From Corallococcus terminator (GTDB lineage: Bacteria; Myxococcota; Myxococcia; Myxococcales; Myxococcaceae), in the NCBI RefSeq assembly GCF_003611635.1, contig NZ_RAVZ01000036.1, forward strand, positions 1 through 42,681: 42,681 bases of DNA, in the 5' to 3' direction. The stretch's first letter is position 1. Each line of letters begins with the position of its first letter. A program made the translations under genes and the position numbers. The notes under the pieces are model-generated. The model ran no database searches and was not told where the DNA came from. It saw only the letters and a list, made by a program, of their open reading frames with translations. Below, one piece after another: positions 1 to 9,400 of this stretch.

Positions 1-183
1 ACCGTGTGCCCCTCCGAGGTCGCCCGCGCGGTGGGGGAGGGGGACTGGCGCTCCCGGATGGAGCCCGTGCGCGAGGCGGCCCGCAGGCTCGTCGCGCGCG
101 GGGTGCTGGACATCGTCCAGGGCGGTCGGGTGGTGGACCCTTCCACCGTGCGCGGTCCCATCCGTCTGCGATTGCGTTCGTGA
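1..183 (+). CDS. DUF3253 family protein, 3' end only
   Basis: Sixty codons in frame 1 run from the window edge to a TGA at 181-183, so the start is missing. The visible part begins TVCPSEVARAVGE and continues with a WRSRMEPVREAARRL helix, then ARGVLDIVQGGRVVDP and GPIRLRLRS. This order (CPSEVAR, W-R, helix, LxxRGxLxIxQxGxxVDP, GPIRLR) is the hallmark of the short DUF3253 family, which looks like a winged-helix fold and is usually 80-120 aa. Function is unknown. Nothing nearby indicates its partner. Confidence 0.75.
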   Translation, partial: TVCPSEVARAVGEGDWRSRMEPVREAARRLVARGVLDIVQGGRVVDPSTVRGPIRLRLRS

Positions 184-253
184 CGCCGGGCGTCTTTCGG
201 TGTGGCGTAAGGCACAGCAGGCGCCGCCGTCACGCAATCCTGCTTGCGCTCAC

Positions 254-448
254 ATGGAGGGCCGACTACGCGAGGGGCCCCTTGTCCCGCAGGACATGAC
301 CTGGGGTTGGTATCTCTTCAACGACGCGTACACCTTGTCGCCGCCGGTGCCGCTGTCGCAGCTTCGTACCCGCGTCACGATGACGTGGCCCGGGCGCTCC
401 ACCTCTGGCCTGCGCCCGTCCACCGTGGTGGCGGACTTCCGGTACTAG
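254..448 (+). CDS. Possible small ORF or gene remnant, unknown
   Basis: A 64-codon frame from ATG 254 to TAG 446-448. Third positions are mostly G or C, which favours real coding, especially from MTWGWYLFNDAYTLSPP onward to the end VVADFRY. The C-terminal stretch resembles the tail of a secreted beta-rich protein, so it may be a remnant of a longer gene rather than an intact one. I see no convincing ribosome binding site. Its stop codon overlaps the Shine-Dalgarno AGGAGA of the next gene. I do not recognise the family. Confidence 0.25.
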   Translation: MEGRLREGPLVPQDMTWGWYLFNDAYTLSPPVPLSQLRTRVTMTWPGRSTSGLRPSTVVADFRY

Positions 449-456
449 GAGACTTC

Positions 457-1719
457 ATGGCCCGCGAGAAGAAGACCGAGTTCGACATCGTCCTGTGGGG
501 TGCCACGGGGTTCACCGGCCGACTGGTGGCGGAATACCTGGCCCGTTCGCAGGACGCGCACGGCGCGAAGTGGGCGCTCGCCGGAAGGGACGCGGGCCGC
601 CTGGAGAAGGTCCGAGCGGAGCTGACCGGGCTGAATCCCGCCTGCGCTTCCCTGCCGGTCGTCATCGCGGACGCGAAGGACGCCGCCTCGCTGGATGCGC
701 TGGTGGCGCGCACGCGCGTCGTCATCTCCACGGTGGGGCCCTACAACCGCTACGGCAGCGAACTGGTGGCCGCCTGCGCCCGCGCGGGCACGGACTACTG
801 CGACCTGACCGGTGAAGTGCACTGGATGCGCAAGATGATCGACGCGCACGACACCCAGGCACGGGAGACCGGGGCGCGCATCGTCCACACGTGCGGCTTC
901 GACTCCATCCCCTCCGACCTGGGCGTCCTCATGGTCCAGGACTACATGCGCGAGCGGCACGGCGGCCACTGCGACCAGGTGCGCTACCACCTGACGCACA
1001 TGCGCGGCGGCTTCAGCGGCGGCACCGTCGCCAGCATGATGGACACGTTCGACGCGGTGAAGGCGGAGCCAGCGCTGCGCCGCGTGCTGACGAGCGCCCA
1101 CGCGTTGGATCCGGAGCCCGGCCGGGGCACGAAGGAGGAGCGCGACCAGATGACCGTGCGCAAGAGCCCGGAGACGGGTGGGTGGACGGCGCCGTTCTTG
1201 ATGGCCTCCGTCAACACGCGCGTCGTGCGCCGCTCCAACGCGCTCCTGGGCTTCCCCTGGGGCCGCGACTTCTTCTACGCGGAGGTCACCGACTTCGGGC
1301 CCGGCGCCAGGGGGCTCGCGCTGGCCGCGTCCACCACCGCGGGGCTGGGAGGCTTCATGGCCGCATCGAGCGTGGACGCGGTGCGCGGCCTCTTGGAGAA
1401 GCACGTGTTGCCCGCGCCCGGACAGGGGCCGTCCGCCAAGATTCGCGAGAGCGGTCGCTTCGAGGTGCGGATGCTGGGGGAAGGCCTGTCGCCCAAGAGC
1501 GGCCAGCGCGTGAAGGTGGAGGGCAAGGTGGCGTCGAAGGGAGACCCGGGCTACGCGGCCACGTCGCGCATGCTCGCGGAGTCTGCGCTGTGCCTCGCCT
1601 TCGACACCCTGCCCAAGCGCGGCGGCGTCCTCACGCCCGCGTCCGCCATGGGGATGGTGCTGGTGGAGCGTCTGCGCAAGGCGGGAATGACCTTCGAGGT
1701 CCACGACCGCGCCGCGTGA
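457..1719 (+). CDS. Saccharopine dehydrogenase-like trans-acting enoyl reductase family protein
   Basis: A 420-aa cytoplasmic oxidoreductase. The start ATG at 457 follows AGGAGA (447-452) and the protein opens MAREKKTEFDIVLWGATGFTGRLVAEYLA, a Rossmann NAD(P)-binding loop GATGFTG. Later come VVISTVGPYNRYG, AGTDYCDLTGE and HTCGFDSIPSDLGV, all typical of the saccharopine dehydrogenase/trans-acting enoyl reductase family (mycobacterial Rv2449c/Rv2953 type). These enzymes reduce acyl or lipid intermediates, but substrates are not predictable from sequence. Length is normal for the family. It converges on the methionine sulfoxide reductase gene, with a shared hairpin between them. Confidence 0.85.
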   Translation: MAREKKTEFDIVLWGATGFTGRLVAEYLARSQDAHGAKWALAGRDAGRLEKVRAELTGLNPACASLPVVIADAKDAASLDALVARTRVVISTVGPYNRYGSELVAACARAGTDYCDLTGEVHWMRKMIDAHDTQARETGARIVHTCGFDSIPSDLGVLMVQDYMRERHGGHCDQVRYHLTHMRGGFSGGTVASMMDTFDAVKAEPALRRVLTSAHALDPEPGRGTKEERDQMTVRKSPETGGWTAPFLMASVNTRVVRRSNALLGFPWGRDFFYAEVTDFGPGARGLALAASTTAGLGGFMAASSVDAVRGLLEKHVLPAPGQGPSAKIRESGRFEVRMLGEGLSPKSGQRVKVEGKVASKGDPGYAATSRMLAESALCLAFDTLPKRGGVLTPASAMGMVLVERLRKAGMTFEVHDRAA

Positions 1720-1733
1720 CGCCCCTGGCTGGA

Positions 1734-1759
1734 GCCCCTCGCCTGCATGCGCGAGGGGC
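1734..1759. terminator. Bidirectional hairpin terminator
   Basis: GCCCCTCGC (1734-1742) pairs perfectly with GCGAGGGGC (1751-1759) around an 8-nt loop. It lies between two convergent stop codons (1719 and 1775), where a shared terminator is expected. There is no long T run, as is common in GC-rich genomes. Confidence 0.6.
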
Positions 1760-1774
1760 CTGGCCGCGCTGCTT

Positions 1775-2971
1775 TCAGTCGCGCAGGTAGTGGCAGGTGT
1801 AGCCGCCCGGGTTCTTCACCAGGTAGTCCTGGTGGTAGCCCTCGGCGGGGGTCCACTCGCCCGCGGGGGCAATTTGCGTGACGACGGGGCGGGGCCACTT
1901 GCCCGACGCGTTGACGCGCGCCTTCACCGCCTCGGCCGTCTTCTTCTGCGCGTCCGACAGGTAGAAGAGGGCGGAGCGGTACTGCGTGCCCACGTCGTTG
2001 CCCTGGCGGTTGAGCGTCGTCGGGTCGTGCATGCGGAAGAACCACTTCTCCAGCAGCCCCTCGTACGTCAGCAGCTTCGGGTTGAAGACGACGCGCACCG
2101 CTTCCGCGTGGCCCGTCGTCCCCAGGTGCACGTCCTCGTAGGTGGGGTGGTCGGACGTCTTCGCGCCGCCCGTGTAGCCGACCTCCGTTTCGATGACGCC
2201 GGGGATCTTCCGCAGGAGGTCTTGCATGCCCCAGAAGCATCCACCCGCCAGGTACGCCGTCTCCGTGGTGGCCTCCGTCGGGGCCTTCGCCTTCGCCAGC
2301 ACCACCGCGCCGGTGGCCGGGGCCAGGGTGCCCTGGGGTTCGCCCGGGGCCGCGCGGCCGAAGGTCGGCAGCCACGCGCCATAGCCCTTCGCGGCCAGCT
2401 CGTTCACGGGGATGAAGCGCAGCGACGCGGAGTTGATACAGTAGCGCAGGCCCGTGGGCTCCGGCCCGTCCTCGAAGACGTGGCCCAGGTGGGAGTCCCC
2501 GTCCTTGGAGCGCACCTCCACGCGCACCATGCCCAGGCTGCTGTCGCGCTTCTCCACCACGTGCTCCTTCGCCAGCGGGCGGGTGAAGCTGGGCCAGCCG
2601 GTGCCGGACTCGAACTTGTCGCGCGAGGAGAACAGGGGCTCGCCGCTGACCACGTCCACGTAGAGCCCTTCCTCGTGGTGGTTCCAGTAGGTGTTGCGGA
2701 AGGGCGGCTCGGTGCCTTCCTTCTGGGTCACCTGATAGACGGTCGGCGACAGGGTGCGCCGCAGTTCCTCGTCGGACGGCTTCGTGTACTTGCGGCCGTC
2801 CTTCACCTGCGCGGATTCGGCGGAGCCGGGAGGGGTGCCCGGCGCGGCGCCGCGGGCCTCGGTGCACGCGCTCAACGCCGCGAACAGGACCAGCGCCACG
2901 GGCCACAGCCGGCGCGCCACCGACGGAGGGGCGCGCCGGGCGAGGGGGGAGACGGTTGGGGCGGACGACAT
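1775..2971 (-). CDS. msrBA: Bifunctional peptide methionine sulfoxide reductase MsrB-MsrA, lipoprotein
   Basis: A 398-aa fusion that repairs oxidised methionine: MsrB for the R-sulfoxide and MsrA for the S-sulfoxide. The N-terminus has a charged region, a hydrophobic segment and the lipobox ALSAC (Cys36), so it should act at the cell envelope. MsrB comes first (about residues 60-190) with SGTGWPSF and the catalytic-cysteine motif [11 protein letters not shown]. The usual two CxxC zinc pairs are absent, as in the PilB-type MsrB. MsrA follows (about 235-395) with catalytic GGCFWG near residue 245, EVGYTGG and GYHQDYL. The order B-then-A is the reverse of PilB. It is transcribed alone. The upstream divergent region (2972-3167) must hold its promoter. 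Confidence 0.93.
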   Translation of the reverse strand: MSSAPTVSPLARRAPPSVARRLWPVALVLFAALSACTEARGAAPGTPPGSAESAQVKDGRKYTKPSDEELRRTLSPTVYQVTQKEGTEPPFRNTYWNHHEEGLYVDVVSGEPLFSSRDKFESGTGWPSFTRPLAKEHVVEKRDSSLGMVRVEVRSKDGDSHLGHVFEDGPEPTGLRYCINSASLRFIPVNELAAKGYGAWLPTFGRAAPGEPQGTLAPATGAVVLAKAKAPTEATTETAYLAGGCFWGMQDLLRKIPGVIETEVGYTGGAKTSDHPTYEDVHLGTTGHAEAVRVVFNPKLLTYEGLLEKWFFRMHDPTTLNRQGNDVGTQYRSALFYLSDAQKKTAEAVKARVNASGKWPRPVVTQIAPAGEWTPAEGYHQDYLVKNPGGYTCHYLRD

Positions 2972-3167
2972 GGACTCGGGCCTCCGGACGCGCCCGGGGT
3001 GGGCGCTCCTCCCTGGTACGCGGGACCCCCAGGTGCGGTTTCAGGGATTGTTGAGTCCTGAAGGCCCAGGGTGGGCAACCGGGCCTTCCCGCGCCCTTCC
3101 GCGGGCCCGGGCAGTGGCCGGGAAGGCAGGCCGGCGCTACGTTTGGCCAGCAACGGGAGGCAAGCCG

Positions 3168-3503
3168 ATGGGCGAGGGACGCGGACCAAGAGGTCCAATC
3201 GGACGGGTGACGGGCATCTCGCGGGCCGAGGGCGCCAGCGTCGTCCTGCGAATCCGGGCGCTCCAGCGGGTGGAGAGCACCGCGGCCATCTCCTCCAGCA
3301 CCACGCCCCGGCGCTCGTTCGCGGAGGTGATGGAGCGCCATGCGCAGGGGCTCACTTGGTCGGAGCCGCTGCCGCTGCCCGGGGTGCCCCGGGCCCTTCC
3401 GCCCCCTGTTCGCGGCCACGAGGACGCGGAGTTGATGCGCGCGGAGCCGGCCCCCGACACCTTCGTCGGCCTGATGTGGTCGAAGCTGAAGGGCTCCCGC
3501 TAG
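3168..3503 (+). CDS. Hypothetical protein, 111 aa
   Basis: The ATG at 3168 is preceded by GGGAGG (3155-3160) at good spacing. The product opens MGEGRGPRGPIGRV and has a helical middle part (VVLRIRALQRVES, FAEVMERHAQGLTW). A proline-rich linker follows, then a C-terminal FVGLMWSKLKGSR. There is no signal peptide or membrane segment and I recognise no domain. Third-position GC is high in this frame, so it is probably a real lineage-restricted gene. It converges on the oxygenase gene with only 18 nt between stops. Confidence 0.55.
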   Translation: MGEGRGPRGPIGRVTGISRAEGASVVLRIRALQRVESTAAISSSTTPRRSFAEVMERHAQGLTWSEPLPLPGVPRALPPPVRGHEDAELMRAEPAPDTFVGLMWSKLKGSR

Positions 3504-3521
3504 CCGGAGGCGGGCGCTTCG

Positions 3522-4109
3522 TCACGCGCTCATGCGCCGGTACATGAGGTCGGTGCGCAGCGCGTACTTGCGGCCCTCGGTGACCTCCGCGCCTTCATGC
3601 AGCACGTGGTGGTTGAAGAGCAGGGCGGTGCCCATGCTCGGCGTCACGGAGTGCCCGAGCGAGAAGAAGTTCGTCGCGCCTCCGTGCATGCCGTCATTCA
3701 GGTAGACCATGAAGGTGAGCAGGCTTCGCTCGTCGCGGTGGCGCACGAAGGCGCCGTCGTAGTGCGGTGCGAAGTACTGGCCCACGTCGTAGCGATAGCA
3801 GCGCAGTCGCTCGTTCGTCCCGCAGGCCTCCCACTCGCGCTCCAGGCGGCGCGGCACGTGGGGCGCGATGCGCTGAAACAACGTCGTGGCCAGCGCGACG
3901 TCGTCGAACATCGCCCGGGTGTTGTTGCGGATGTCGGGGCGCATCACGAAGCCCGAGGACGTGGTGATGGGCGCCGCCGTCGGACCCACGCCCTCGATGC
4001 GTTCAATCAGCGCGCGGCACTCGTCGGCGCTGAGCAGGTGCTCGACGGTGATGAGGAGCGGGTTGCGCTCGTCGAGCTCCTCCTCCGGGTTCGGCAGGAT
4101 GTTCAGCAT
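3522..4109 (-). CDS. 2-oxoglutarate/Fe(II)-dependent oxygenase (prolyl 4-hydroxylase-like)
   Basis: A 195-aa protein of the P4Hc/2OG-FeII_Oxy superfamily. The iron-binding HxD is in YFAPHYDGAF (about residues 113-122). The distal histidine is in HHVLHEGAEV (near 170) and the 2-oxoglutarate-binding basic residue is in GRKYALRTD. LTFMVYLND and GGATNFF are also typical of this fold. The enzyme should hydroxylate a protein side chain or small molecule using O2 and 2-oxoglutarate; the substrate is not indicated. No signal peptide is present. The downstream FG-GAP gene lies on the same strand, 84 nt away, but looks functionally unrelated. Confidence 0.85.
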   Translation of the reverse strand: MLNILPNPEEELDERNPLLITVEHLLSADECRALIERIEGVGPTAAPITTSSGFVMRPDIRNNTRAMFDDVALATTLFQRIAPHVPRRLEREWEACGTNERLRCYRYDVGQYFAPHYDGAFVRHRDERSLLTFMVYLNDGMHGGATNFFSLGHSVTPSMGTALLFNHHVLHEGAEVTEGRKYALRTDLMYRRMSA

Positions 4110-4193
4110 GGGGACCTCCGAAGGCTCGGGTCGCGGCCCATGATGCCCGAAACGGGGGGCCTCGTGCCTCCGCCCGTATCCTGTCGGGACGCG

Positions 4194-5390
4194 CTACTCG
4201 GGGCTCGGTCCGGGCATGGCGGGCTTCGGGGCCTCGGTGAGGTCCACGGACGCGCTCGGTGTGGCGGCACCCAGCAGCGTGGAGACGTCGCGGCCCCGCG
4301 CGTTCGGCGTCACGAGGTCCGGCTTCGCGTCGTGGTTGATGCGGCCCACCGCGACCGCGTAGGGCCCGTCCCCCGTGGCGAAGCGGGTGTCCGCGCCGAA
4401 GGCGCCGTCGCCCCGGCCCGGCAGGAGGGACACGGTGTCCTCGAAGAAGTTCGCGGTGGCGAGGTCCAGCTTCCCGTCCCCGTCGAAGTCCAGGGTCGCG
4501 ACGGAGTACGGCCCGCCCTCCACGTGGAAGTCCGTGCGGGGCTGGAACGTGCCGGTGCCCGTGCCGCGCAGGATGGACACGCTGCGGTCCAGGAAGTTCG
4601 CGGTGACGAGGTCCAGGGCTCCGTCGCCGTCCACGTCCGCCACCGCGACCGAATAGGGCGAGTTGCCCGTGCGGAAGTCCACGCGGGACGCGAACCTCCC
4701 GTCTCCGTGGCCGAGCAGCACCGACACCGTGTCCACGAAGTTGGCGGTGACGAGGTCCGCCTTCCCGTCCTGGTTGAAATCGCCCACCGCCACCATGAAG
4801 GGCCCCGTCCCGGTGGGGGCATCCTTCCGGGGCGCGAACGTCCCGTCGCCGTGGCTCAGCAGCACCGACACGGAGTCGGAGAGGCTGTTGGAGGTGACGA
4901 CGTCCAGCAGCCCATCTCCATTGAAGTCGCCGACGCCGACGGAGGAGGGCTCACGGTCCACCGCGAGGTCGCTCCGGGGCGTGAACGTCCCGTCTCCCCG
5001 GCCGAGCAGCACCGACACGGTGCCGACGAAGTTGCTGGTGACGGCGTCCAGGCGCCCGTCCCCATTGAAGTCGCCCACGGCGACGCCAGTGGGCATGAGG
5101 CCCGTGGCCGTGTCCACCGGCGCCGCGAACGTCCCATCCCCCAGCCCCCGCAGCAGCGACACGTTGCCCTCGCGGTGGTTGGCCGTGAGGACGTCCATGC
5201 GGCCATCCGCGTCGAAGTCTCCCAGCGCCAGCGCGCGCGGCCCCGTCCCCGTGGGCGACGCCAACGGCGGGTCGAGCACGGGCCGGAGCACGGGGGTGGG
5301 GTCCGGCACCGCGCGCGTCAGCCCCATGCCCAGCAGCCCCGTCACGCTGAACAGCAGCACGCCAGCATGGGCCATCCGGTGGTGTCGCAT
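4194..5390 (-). CDS. Secreted FG-GAP/VCBS repeat protein
   Basis: A 398-aa exported repeat protein. ATG 5390 is chosen because AGAGGGGGACATGAC lies just upstream and the first 25 residues form a signal sequence (MRHHRMAHAGVLLFSVTGLLG). The rest is about seven repeats of roughly 50 residues, each with a GDFNGDGxLD-type calcium loop, then (V/L)VTxNFxxxTVSVLLGxGDGTF. The last repeat is degenerate (GRINHDAKPDLVTPN). FG-GAP/VCBS repeats fold as beta-propeller blades. Seven blades would make a complete integrin-alpha-like propeller, with each loop able to bind calcium. It probably binds extracellular ligands; a catalytic role is not visible. Confidence 0.85.
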   Translation of the reverse strand: MRHHRMAHAGVLLFSVTGLLGMGLTRAVPDPTPVLRPVLDPPLASPTGTGPRALALGDFDADGRMDVLTANHREGNVSLLRGLGDGTFAAPVDTATGLMPTGVAVGDFNGDGRLDAVTSNFVGTVSVLLGRGDGTFTPRSDLAVDREPSSVGVGDFNGDGLLDVVTSNSLSDSVSVLLSHGDGTFAPRKDAPTGTGPFMVAVGDFNQDGKADLVTANFVDTVSVLLGHGDGRFASRVDFRTGNSPYSVAVADVDGDGALDLVTANFLDRSVSILRGTGTGTFQPRTDFHVEGGPYSVATLDFDGDGKLDLATANFFEDTVSLLPGRGDGAFGADTRFATGDGPYAVAVGRINHDAKPDLVTPNARGRDVSTLLGAATPSASVDLTEAPKPAMPGPSPE

Positions 5391-5578
5391 GTCATGTCCC
5401 CCTCTGCGCCTTGAACCTGCAATGCCGTACGAACAGGTTTTCCGTGACATCCCAGTTCGCGGTGCAAGACTTAAGGCGCGACACCATGCGGGACCATGCC
5501 CCTGGAGGGAGGGGTGGTGCCGGGCGGGTGACAGACGGCAGACGGCTCGCATGCGCGGGGTAGGCTCCACGGCCCGCC

Positions 5579-6439
5579 ATGCCCGCTTCGTCCGAGCCTC
5601 CCTCCGCGTCGTCGTCCGAGCCGTCGTTCGAACCCCGTGGGTCGTCCCTCCGCCACGCGCTGGTGGTCACCACGTCGGACCGGGTGGACGGGGGGCTCGC
5701 ACAGCGTGCGCGTGAGGCGGCGGAGTCGGTGGGGGTGCCGTATGTGGAGCGTCACCACAAGCTGCCCCTGAAGAAGCTGCTCACCGACATGGCGGACGCG
5801 CTCATCGTCTTCGAGTCCTCCGCGGTGTCCCTGGTGGACGCACAGGGTGCGCTGCGCTTCTCCCCGGGGCTTGCGCACCTGCGCGTGAAGCAACTGGACG
5901 CGGGCGTGCCGGAGGACATGTTGCTGCGCATCGCGGAGCTGCGCGAAGGGGAGCGCGTGCTGGACTGCACGCTGGGCCTGGGCGCGGATGCGCAGGTGGC
6001 GGCGCGGCTGGTGGGGCCTTCGGGGCGCGTCACCGCGCTGGAGAAGAGTCCGGCCCTCTACCTGCTGGTGCACCACGGGCTCGCGGGCCTGCCGCGCCAT
6101 CCGGCAGCGTGCGCGGTGGAGGTGATGCATGCGGATGCGGCCGAAGCGCTGCGCGCGCTTCCGGAGGGTGCGTTCGACGTGGTGCTCTTCGACCCGATGT
6201 TCGAGCGCGAGCGCAAGTCCTCGGTCGCGTTCGAGACGCTGCGCCGCCACGCGGACTACTCGCCGCTGACGCGCGCCACGGTGGAGGAGGCCCGGCGCGT
6301 GGCGCGCCGGGCGGTGGTCATCAAGGGCTCGCGCTACTCACAGGACTTCAAGAAGCTGGGCATCACCCCGGAGCCCGCCCGGCCCAACGCCACGGTGCTG
6401 TGGGCGAGGCTTCCGGGCTCAGGGCTGAGGTTTCGCTGA
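5579..6439 (+). CDS. Class I SAM-dependent methyltransferase (RsmJ-like)
   Basis: A 286-aa protein. The first 20 residues are Ser/Pro-rich and disordered. A helical domain follows, then the methyltransferase core: motif I GERVLDCTLGLGADAQVAARLV (about residues 123-144), ALEKSPAL (acidic residue for SAM ribose), ADAAEALRAL, and the DPMFERERKSS motif IV. The DPMF motif and gene length resemble RsmJ, the 16S rRNA guanine methyltransferase, but I would not assign that substrate firmly. Its last 21 nt overlap the convergent end of the large gene beyond. Confidence 0.75.
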   Translation: MPASSEPPSASSSEPSFEPRGSSLRHALVVTTSDRVDGGLAQRAREAAESVGVPYVERHHKLPLKKLLTDMADALIVFESSAVSLVDAQGALRFSPGLAHLRVKQLDAGVPEDMLLRIAELREGERVLDCTLGLGADAQVAARLVGPSGRVTALEKSPALYLLVHHGLAGLPRHPAACAVEVMHADAAEALRALPEGAFDVVLFDPMFERERKSSVAFETLRRHADYSPLTRATVEEARRVARRAVVIKGSRYSQDFKKLGITPEPARPNATVLWARLPGSGLRFR

Positions 6440-9400
6440 AGGCGCCTTCATCAGCTTGCGCAGGACGTCCTCCACCCTCTTTCCTTCCGGGCCCCGGATG
6501 CCCGTGGTGGGCAACTGGCCCTGGACGGGGAGCATGTCCAGCGGCGCCAGCGGGCGCTTGGGATCCGGCGTCAGGAAGAAGTCGCCCCAGGTGGTGTCGC
6601 TGACCTTGACGCCGTCCCGGCGCAGCGCCTCCTCGAACTGATGGAGGGCTTCGATGTGCCGCTCGGTGATGGGGAAGGGCAGGGGCTTGCCGGAGGCCTG
6701 GAGGTCCAGCAGGGCGCCCAGGTTCTGGCCCTCCACCTTGTCCATGCCCACCGCCTGTCGCCAGAGCCCCGTCGCGGGATCCGTGACGCGGAACTGCCCC
6801 GCGTACTTCGGGCCCTGGTAGGACTCCAGCGCCCGCACCGTGAGGTCGACCTCGTAGGTGGACGGGTCCCGGTAGATGAGATCGAGCTTGTTGTCGGTCT
6901 TGAAGACCAGCGGCTTGCCGTCGCGTTCGCCCACGAACAGCCGCCCGCTGGCGCCGTAGCCGTCGGTGATCTCCCGCACTGGGCCCGCGGGGGGAAGCTC
7001 CGACAGGAAGGTGGCGTCGCGCAGCGCGCTCTTCATGTCCTCGGGCCGCAAGGTGCCGTTGAGCGTGTTCGCGAGGACCCTCCTCGCGTACTGGACCAGC
7101 TCCGGATTCTTCGAAGCCCCCAGTTCGAAGAGCACGCCCAGCGGTTCGATGGCGAAGGCCCGGTTGAAGGTGGACGGGTCCTGCTCGCTCATCGCCTTCA
7201 GGGTCCGCGCCATCTCCGCGTCGCCGCCTGATTTCTCGAAGGTGCGCAGCACCTGCGCCTGCATGTCCTGCGTGCTGAAGTCGTCGTCCACGTCGAAGCG
7301 GGCGGCGATCTTCTTGTACTCCTCCAGCGCTTCCTTCGGGCCGGTGCCCGCGACCGGCGCGGGCTTCACGGGCGTCTTGACCTCGGGCGTCTTGACGTCG
7401 GACGTCTTCACCTTGGACGTGGGCACCTCGGGGGCCTTCGCCTTGGGTGTCTTCACCTCGGGGGCCTTCGCCTTGGGCGTGGGCACCTCCGGTGTCGGGG
7501 CCTTCTTGGCCGCCGGGGTCGTGGTCGGCTTCGCGTCCTCGAGACCGTCCAGGAGCTTCGTCTCCGCGGCCTTCCGGGCCTGCTTCGCCTGTTGCACGCC
7601 GTCCTCGTAGACCTCCTTGAGCCGCTTCAGGGCGCCGGTGGACGGCTCACCGTCGATGAGTTTGTTCGTCTTCAACTCCTGCAGGAACCGGCCGAAGGAG
7701 TCCTCGCCCCGCTCCGCGAGCGAGCGGGCCACGCCGGACAGCTCCCCCAGCCGCGCGTCCGGCGCGGCGCCTTCGCGCACCTGGATCGGGCCGCCGCGCG
7801 TCAGCAGCCCCTTCACCTGTTGTTGCAGCCGCGCCTCGTTTCGCGCCGCTTCCATCACCTGTTCCTGGACCCGGGGCGTCATCCCCGGCACGGTCTTGAG
7901 CCGCTGCTCCAGCTTCCCCAGGTTCCTGGCGGCGTTGAACTCCCGCACGGCGTCCGTCATCGAGTCGAGCACGCGCGCCGCCTTCGCGACGCCTCCCAGG
8001 TCCACCGCCGCGCCCGCCATCGCGAGCACGACCCAGCCGAAGGAGGGCTCCTGTGACGACAGGCCCGTGTTGTTCGCGGCGACGCCGGACTGGTACTGCT
8101 CCAGCGCCTCCTTGGCCTGGTACGCGCTCACGCCCGCGGACACCCCTGCCACGACGAGGCCGGGAATGCCGGCGCCGCCCGACAGCAGCCCCGCGCCCAC
8201 CAGCACGCTGGCCACCGCGACGTCCTTCAACACCTGTTCGCCCCGCTTGCCGTTCAGGTGGTCATCAATCATCCGCGCCGGCAGCGAGCCGGGCTGGAGG
8301 CCCTGCTCCACGCGCGAGGCCGCGAGCAGGTTGTCCAGCCCGTAGAGGAACTTCGGATCGTCGCGCAGCTTCGCGCGCGTCGTCGCGATGTCCTGGCGAC
8401 GTTGATCCATCTGGGCCTTCAGGAGCTTGGAGGTCTCCCCCGCCGGCACCTGGGCCAGCCGCTGCGCGAACTTCAGGTCCCGTGCCAGCAGAGGGTGCCC
8501 TTCCGCGACATTCTTGAGCAGCCCTTCCGCCTTGAAGACGAGGCTGTTGGCGTCCGCGCGAAGCTTCGCGACGTCGCCCTGGGGCCGGGCCACGGACGCG
8601 TTGGGCGGACGTTCGATGAGGTCCGCCTTCGCGCGCAGCGCCTTCGCCTGTTCGTAGAGTTTCCGGGCCGGGTCGAGCGCCTGGTTGAGCACCGTCGGAT
8701 CCGCGTAGCGCGACTCCGCCGCGAACAGGTCGTGTGCGTACCGGGTGAGCTGCGCCTCTCCCAGCGCCCGCGCCTCCTGCTCGAAGCCCGCGCGGAAGTC
8801 CTTGAGGGACTTCTCGTACGCGGGGATGTCCGCGAACCCGTGCTGGGGCAGCTCCGCCTTGAGCTTGTCCTCCAGGACGGCCGCCGACGAGCCCGTGATG
8901 AACAGTCCTTCGTTGGAGTCGACCTGCGCGCGGTACGCGTTGTAGTCCGAGTACACCTGCGCGGGCGTGGTCAGCCGCGTCTGCAACTGGCGCAGGCTGT
9001 CGGCCGCGTCCGTGCGCTCGGTGCGCTCCTGACGGTAGCGGTCCACGGACGCTTCGAAGTCGCCCAGGTCCGTCGTGTTGCCGGTGACCCGGCTCGCGTA
9101 GTCCGCCAGCTCCGCGGGCGACAGGGTGGAGAGCTTCGCGGCGACCCGCTTCAGCGTCTCTGGATCCACGGGTCCGGCGGGGCCCTCCTGGCTCAGGAGG
9201 AAGTCGCGCACGTGCGGGGGCACGCCCTCCAGCGCCTGACGCTGCTTCAGCAGGTCCTGGCGCAGCGCTTCCCGGTAGGCCTTCTCCTCCGGCGTGGCGG
9301 GCTTGTCGGTGCTCTGCGTCTTCTGCCCGTAGCGGCGATCCACCTCCGCTTCCAGCGAGGCCCGCTCCTCCGGTGGCAGCTTCTTCGCGAAGGCGTCCCG

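Noticed and set aside
7360-7500. Short-period repeat suggesting a CRISPR or satellite array
   Set aside because: The repeats are in frame and encode the PKAKAPEVKTP-type linker of the large protein; there are no spacers.
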